NCBI GenBank assembly: GCA_022578605.1
Contig: MU394056.1
Coordinates: forward strand, 124,001-188,000
Length of the DNA: 64,000 nucleotides
Source of the DNA: Camillea tinctor
Taxonomy: Eukaryota; Ascomycota; Sordariomycetes; Xylariales; Xylariaceae
Direction: 5' to 3'
Position numbers and translations under genes: made by a program. Under the pieces are notes generated by a model that saw only the letters and a list, made by a program, of their open reading frames with translations, ran no database searches and had not been told where the DNA came from. This document shows positions 59,638 through 64,000 of the stretch, piece by piece. Every line of letters begins with the position of its first letter. Position 1 is the stretch's first letter.

Positions 59638-61079
59638 GTTTCGGTGCATGTGCATGTGCATGCGGCAGGTCTTTCTTATAAAAGGGGAGAAATTGTAAAG
59701 TGTGATGCCGCCCGTTTTTATCATAGTTGAAGGGGGGAAAGGGGGGTGTGAGAAGGTGTGGATTTGCTAGTTAATAAAAAAGTCGTCTTTTATGGGATAG
59801 CTAGGTAGTGAGGGATAAAGTGGAGTGGATTGGTCATGATTATAAGTGACGGGGTGATGGTTGTCTATTGGCAATAAGTTACCTACTATTTTTAAGTGTA
59901 TTTATCCCAGATACTGATTTATGTATAAGACAATTGGATATTCCAACGTTGACAACTCCCTATTACGTGAACACAAGTAAGTGTTAAATGAGAACTATGA
60001 ACTAAGTAAGCACCTTAGTTACTACAGAGTCTTTTTTTTTTTTAAAAAAAAAAGTAATTAAAATTTACTTACAATAATCGGAAAATATAGGGTTAAACAA
60101 TTGTTTTTTCTTATAAAGAAAACCGTTTTTACCACATTAAAAGTTAAAAAGGCGTTCTTTTTTAAAGAATCGTTCCTCGGCAACTACAGCTGTCAGCAGA
60201 TGGTGTTAGCGGTTAGTCTCCCCCCTTTAAAGTTAGCAACCACCACCCCCCTGAGTTAGGAACCACAACTCCTTATTGTTAGCGATCAACGAGGCTACCG
60301 AGATGAGCAGGCAGGTCATAGGTGTAACACAGTAATGCCCCCAGAACGGGTGAGACTTGTAATGTGGTGCAGGAGGTCAGGGGTATCACATGACCGGTTA
60401 AGGAAGTAATATTCGACCCTGGTTCGCTGGGGGGATTCCGTTAAGTGGAGAGCGGCACTCAAGACATTCCTAACCCAGGAGTTACTTTACTTCATGGATC
60501 CCTCGGAGAAACATCATAGCAGTCATGTATTATTTATCTACCACATAACGAGATGTTCACCTTAGTGTCTCTATTGTAGGGTGATACGTGAAGCCGGGGA
60601 TGCGGACCTTCGGGGCCCAACGGACCTCTACAACTAGTAGTTACTCCTTTATACGTAAAATCCATAATAGTAGGCTAGTTCCTTAAACTGGGTTTGCGAC
60701 AATGTCATTTATAGTATTAAAGAGAATATAAAGTTGGAAAAGTGTTAAACAGTAAATAATTAAAAAGATTGAATTTACTCCGATGCTTTATGTGTGTGTA
60801 AACAGCGCTTATAATATAAATTGTAAAACGCGCTTGAATAAATAGCATGTGATGATTTATATTGCATGGCCAGTTTTTTAAAAGAAATTTAATACCGTAC
60901 GTGTGTCTTACTAGAAAATTACCATGATCATGGCCTATAAATCAACATGTGTCTGCACTCGGGTTCAGAATAGCCACACCCCCCTCTTTCTTATCCCTTT
61001 CATCCCCAAACTCCGGCTGCAAAGTAAAAACAACAGATGCCTGTCCTAAGCTCTAGCCGTCACTTCCTGGTACCAGTAT
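59638..61079. other. gene-poor AT-rich region
   Basis: The first 100 bp are the HIT gene leader. After this come AT-rich sequence, a T/A palindromic run (about 60029-60053) and a more GC-rich stretch at 60180-60660 that is possibly a decayed repeat. No gene, tRNA or clear terminal repeats are visible. Confidence 0.5.
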
Positions 61080-61535
61080 TCACCTTCTGCCCCCCTTACG
61101 AGGAGGTATATCAATGGGTGATGACCCAGGAGGTCCATCTATGCCGGCCCAATAACCATATCCTCCATACCTGTGCTCAAGCTCGTCCCGCTCGTTGTAG
61201 TTCCACCAGTAATCCGTTTCCTCGTTGGCTTTCATCCGCTCTGCCCGTGACCATTCCCGCCGACCAGATCCTTCCGCTTGACTTTGTTCCGCGTGACTCC
61301 CTCCTGACGGTCCCGCCCTCGACAGTTCTTGTTCTCTCCTTGGGCGCTCAGCCTCTCTTCTCCGGGAGGATTCCGCTTGTGTGTTGCTCCTGCTTGCTTC
61401 TTCTCTTTGGTTTGTCTGTTTCTGCTCCTTTTCCTTCCCCTTTTTCTGCTCCTTTTTCTGCTCCTTTTTCTGCTCCCCTTTCTGCTCCTTTTCCTTCCCC
61501 TTCGACTCCTTAGAAAAGAATAATCCTCGGAGCAT
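61080..61535 (-). CDS. small low-complexity basic protein
   Basis: Open frame of 151 codons on the minus strand (MLRGLFFSKESKGKEKEQ...). The N-terminal third is made of KKEQ and KGKEKEQ units, encoded by a 12-bp minisatellite. The middle is Arg/Glu/Ser-rich. The end is distinct and non-repetitive (DYWWNYNERDELEHRYGGYG, then WAGIDGPPGSSPIDIPPRKG). A TATATAAGG box lies about 210 bp upstream (61742-61750), followed by a CA-rich leader like a fungal 5' untranslated region, which supports transcription. I recognise no domain. It could still be a fortuitous frame. Confidence 0.45.
   Translation of the reverse strand: MLRGLFFSKESKGKEKEQKGEQKKEQKKEQKKGKEKEQKQTNQREEASRSNTQAESSRRREAERPRREQELSRAGPSGGSHAEQSQAEGSGRREWSRAERMKANEETDYWWNYNERDELEHRYGGYGYWAGIDGPPGSSPIDIPPRKGGRR
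61439..61504. repeat. 12-bp minisatellite (ctgctccttttt type) coding for KKEQ units
   Basis: Four to five imperfect copies of a 12-bp unit on the plus strand, equal to KKEQ/KEKEQ codons on the minus strand, within the small basic protein. The unit length is a multiple of three, so copy-number change would keep the frame. Confidence 0.7.
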
Positions 61536-61741
61536 CTCGGAAAATTCTAATCCTCAAGGGCCTTTAGGCTGATGGTTTTATGCTGAGTCTGTTTTTGGCT
61601 TTGGGTATTTTTTATAGAGGGTGTATGCTTAACAATAATGGTGTTTCTTTGTTGTGGTAGGACAATTGTGGTAGGCTGATTGTGGTGATGTATGGTAGTA
61701 TAATAATTCAGGAGAGTCCAGTGGACGAGGGGGCAAGGTCT

Positions 61742-61750
61742 CCTTATATA
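61742..61750 (-). promoter_or_regulatory. TATA box upstream of the small basic protein
   Basis: TATATAAGG on the minus strand, about 207-215 bp before the ATG at 61535. The downstream sequence is CA-rich with few G, like a transcribed leader. Presence of a good TATA box does not prove use. Confidence 0.4.
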
Positions 61751-63036
61751 GCAACTCACGAGGTAGGATTATATAATCACATATGTCAACCTTTTTAGGC
61801 CGCGTTTGTCTGTGAACACCTCCGATTTTCCGAAGAAACACTTTGAAATGATGAAAATAAGCGAATATAGTTGTGTGACTATTTTTGAATAATATCTGTG
61901 CTGGTAGCGTCATATTATCCATCCTTTTTTGTTGCACACGGATATCTTGGTTAGACCGGCAGGCGTACAAATACTTAGCAGGAATAGATGCTAGACGCTG
62001 ACATGTTCGTCCCGGCTTTTATTGATTTTTTTTTTTTCAAGTCCATATCACATTAAGCAACACTGTGCTACTTAGATATGTGTAATGGATAATTTTTCAT
62101 GCCTGGTGATAACCTGTATATGGACCTGGGTGCCGTGCAAAGGAGCATCCGTACCTTATTTGGTCTCAGGTAATACATTGTTGGTACACCCCAGTCCTCC
62201 GTCCATCCCTAGGTGGTAGCCCGAGCACACGGAATTTTATTTTTTCATAAAAGTCCACAAAATTTCTTTCCTTAGTTTCAACTTACAATTGGAGAGCTTG
62301 TGTGTAAAGACAATTTATTTCGTCGAACCTGTGGTTTTTCGTGGTTTTCAGAACTTTTATAGGTCACGCTCCTATGTTCTCTACGGAATTTCTAACAGAT
62401 AACTCACTACCTATCTACCCACCCGTCCGGTTCAAAGGCAAAATAACATAAGTTTGCAGTCACCGGGCATGGAATTTCGAAGTAATTTGTGTAAATTACT
62501 ACAAAGAAAACCAGATGTAAAATTTTGTCGTAGAATGCTGACGTTTATGTAACTGGCAGAAACCAAAAACACGAATGCTTGAAGGGTATGTACGCACTAT
62601 AACATAGGTAGTGTTATGAACCAACAAGGATTTAGGACCCACGCGACTTAAACATCTACGCATACATACTTCCTTTATAAGTCACTTGTATATAAGCTCA
62701 CTGGGAGTTCATAAAAACTCAAATCCCGATTAACTATAATCGGTGCATCGACATCTAATATCTCTAGAAATTCGTAGTATTGTGTAGTGTGGATCTAAGT
62801 ACCAAAAACCATTTTATCCTATAGTATATACCAATAACCTAACCTTATTCATAGCGCATCTTATTCATACCCGACTTCTTTCCCCTAATGCCGATATGCT
62901 TACATCAGAATCATGAATTTAACTAATAACTGCTCCGTTAACTGATGCAGGAATCATGCAAGCTTTTCGAACCAACGCCACAGCCGAAGAGAACTCTTAT
63001 CAAATGCTGGCTCACATGTCTACCTGAATAACAGCC
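61751..63036. other. gene-free region
   Basis: AT-rich, with one imperfect palindrome near 62480-62501 (agtaatttgtgtaaattact). No open frame of interest. This is the region between the small basic protein promoter and the 3' end of the transcription-factor gene. Confidence 0.55.
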
Positions 63037-64000
63037 TTATACTCCCGGGTTATAACCAAGCATCACATCAAACACTTCTTCCTGCATTACATCGGGTAAC
63101 GACTCTAGAAAAGGATCAAAAAAGTCTGTATCCAGCATGCCCTGGATGGAGGTTACCTCGGCTCTAGGCTGCTGCGCCCTATTAGGGAGAAGACCAGAAG
63201 ACTGTTGAGTTCCCGATGCGAAGGGTCCCCTATCCGGCAAGTACAGCGGGTTGGCCACAGATGAGATCACCGCATCAAAATCATAACCGCCCGGGTTCGC
63301 TTTCTGCATCTCTCGCACGTGCCGGGCCTTCGCCAGGAGACGTTCAATCGGTCTCCAGAGCGAGCCTTTTCTGTCCTTATAGTTGCTGCCCGTTTCAGCA
63401 TTATGCAGAATATTGACGTACTCCCACGCACGATCGCATTCGGGCGACGGGGGGCGGAGGCAGATCTCGTAAAGCACGAGTACCACGCTGTGCCACTGGA
63501 TATAAGTCCGGGAGTGCCAGCTCCACTTCGCGAAGTCCGGGTGCGATAATACGATGCTACTGAGCTCGAGAATCTCAACAGCTGTGGAGAATATCTTGTC
63601 TCTCATGTTGGTATCTGGAGTGTAGTCGGTGCGGATTGTAGGGTGAGTGTAGTGGGCTCTCCGGCCTAGTGGAAAATGAACCACGAGCCACATCCGCGCT
63701 AGCACGATCCGAGCCACCATGGACGCGATGGCCTGGAACGGCACCGTAGGATCGCAGTACCGCAAGTACTTCTCCGTCAACGTCTTCCTCATGTCTTCCA
63801 CCACCGCCACACGCTCCTCTAACGATTGGTCCCCGGCCGGCACCCCCCGGACGCCGCGGCCCGGCGGTACGTAGCTCAGCTTCCAGCCCACGCGCATGAC
63901 CTCGCTGCGGATGCGGCTGAAGGTCATGGGAGTGAACTCGCCGTCACGCTCAGGAGGCGTCTCGCGCATGTCGGGGGCCAGGTCCGCGTCGCAGATGTTG
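63037..64000 (-). CDS. C-terminal part of a fungal-specific (Zn2Cys6-type) transcription factor
   Basis: Partial gene that continues past the right edge. About 320 residues are visible, from NICDADLAPDM at the edge through FTPMTFSRIRSEVMRVGWKL, AIASMVARIVLARMWLVVHF and SWHSRTYIQWHSVVLVLYEI. It ends EEVFDVMLGYNPGV. NI.D.DL.PDM..PPER followed by MTF..IR.E is the layout of the fungal transcription-factor middle homology region with its C-terminal extension. The zinc cluster would lie upstream, outside the window. No intron is needed in the visible part. Such regulators often belong to biosynthetic clusters, but nothing next to it in this window supports that. Confidence 0.8.
   Translation of the reverse strand, partial: NICDADLAPDMRETPPERDGEFTPMTFSRIRSEVMRVGWKLSYVPPGRGVRGVPAGDQSLEERVAVVEDMRKTLTEKYLRYCDPTVPFQAIASMVARIVLARMWLVVHFPLGRRAHYTHPTIRTDYTPDTNMRDKIFSTAVEILELSSIVLSHPDFAKWSWHSRTYIQWHSVVLVLYEICLRPPSPECDRAWEYVNILHNAETGSNYKDRKGSLWRPIERLLAKARHVREMQKANPGGYDFDAVISSVANPLYLPDRGPFASGTQQSSGLLPNRAQQPRAEVTSIQGMLDTDFFDPFLESLPDVMQEEVFDVMLGYNPGV

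Noticed and set aside
60180..60660. More GC-rich block resembling an LTR or SINE remnant
   Set aside because: No terminal repeats, no duplication and no recognisable coding or tRNA part.
1..64000. CRISPR arrays, prokaryotic operons or prophage
   Set aside because: Spliced eukaryotic genes throughout; no regularly spaced repeats seen.
61751..64000. A secondary-metabolite cluster around the partial regulator
   Set aside because: No polyketide, peptide synthetase, terpene or tailoring enzyme gene is present beside it in this window.

Overview
The window is nuclear DNA of a filamentous ascomycete, most likely a sordariomycete. The genes carry short GT...AG introns, many with GTAAGT-like donors and some with a CTAAC-type branch point. 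The protein set is typically fungal: a Cdc3-class septin, Nam9, La, Cef1/Cdc5, Ctf18, DcpS and several Zn2Cys6 regulators. One regulator reads as a full-length 940-residue XlnR/Xyr1 protein with a Trichoderma-like MLSNPL start. All gene models were spliced by eye. The reading frames of every spliced model close exactly, but no transcript evidence was available.

Layout: (1) 1-3.2 kb is an AT-rich intergenic stretch and a pyrimidine-rich leader before the Cdc3-type septin (3.2-5.4 kb). (2) 7.6-13.6 kb holds mitochondrial ribosomal protein uS4m/Nam9 (minus), a fructosamine-kinase-like phosphotransferase (plus) and the La RNA chaperone (minus). (3) 13.6-17.7 kb is gene-poor. It holds a 3' gene remnant and a small inverted-repeat element with perfect 40-bp termini and TA flanks. 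(4) 17.7-20.7 kb is a NirA-type Zn2Cys6 regulator. (5) 20.7-30 kb is a 9-kb stretch with no gene I can support, ending in the leader of the XlnR/Xyr1 gene (30-32.9 kb), followed by an intron-containing tRNA-Arg. (6) 35.3-48 kb is a compact block: DcpS and a GILT-family protein whose coding ends overlap tail to tail, a hexokinase-family protein, a vacuolar-type MFS transporter and Cef1/Cdc5. (7) 48.4-55.1 kb is accessory: two fungal proteins of unknown function, decayed reading frames, and a second TA-flanked inverted-repeat element with an almost pure A/T interior. (8) 55.4-59.6 kb is Ctf18 and a Fhit-type HIT hydrolase. (9) 59.6-64 kb is gene-poor with one low-complexity small protein and the C-terminal part of another fungal transcription factor running off the right edge.

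The genes do not form an obvious pathway cluster. Most are conserved housekeeping functions (septation, mitochondrial translation, tRNA/snRNA maturation, splicing, mRNA decay, sister-chromatid cohesion). Set among them are nutritional regulators (NirA-like for nitrogen, XlnR for plant cell wall sugars). I did not find a convincing new multi-gene system. The most unusual items are the septin first-exon arrangement, the 32-bp overlap of dcs1 with the GILT gene, an 18-nt microexon in the ATP-binding motif of the hexokinase-like gene, and the two non-autonomous transposons.
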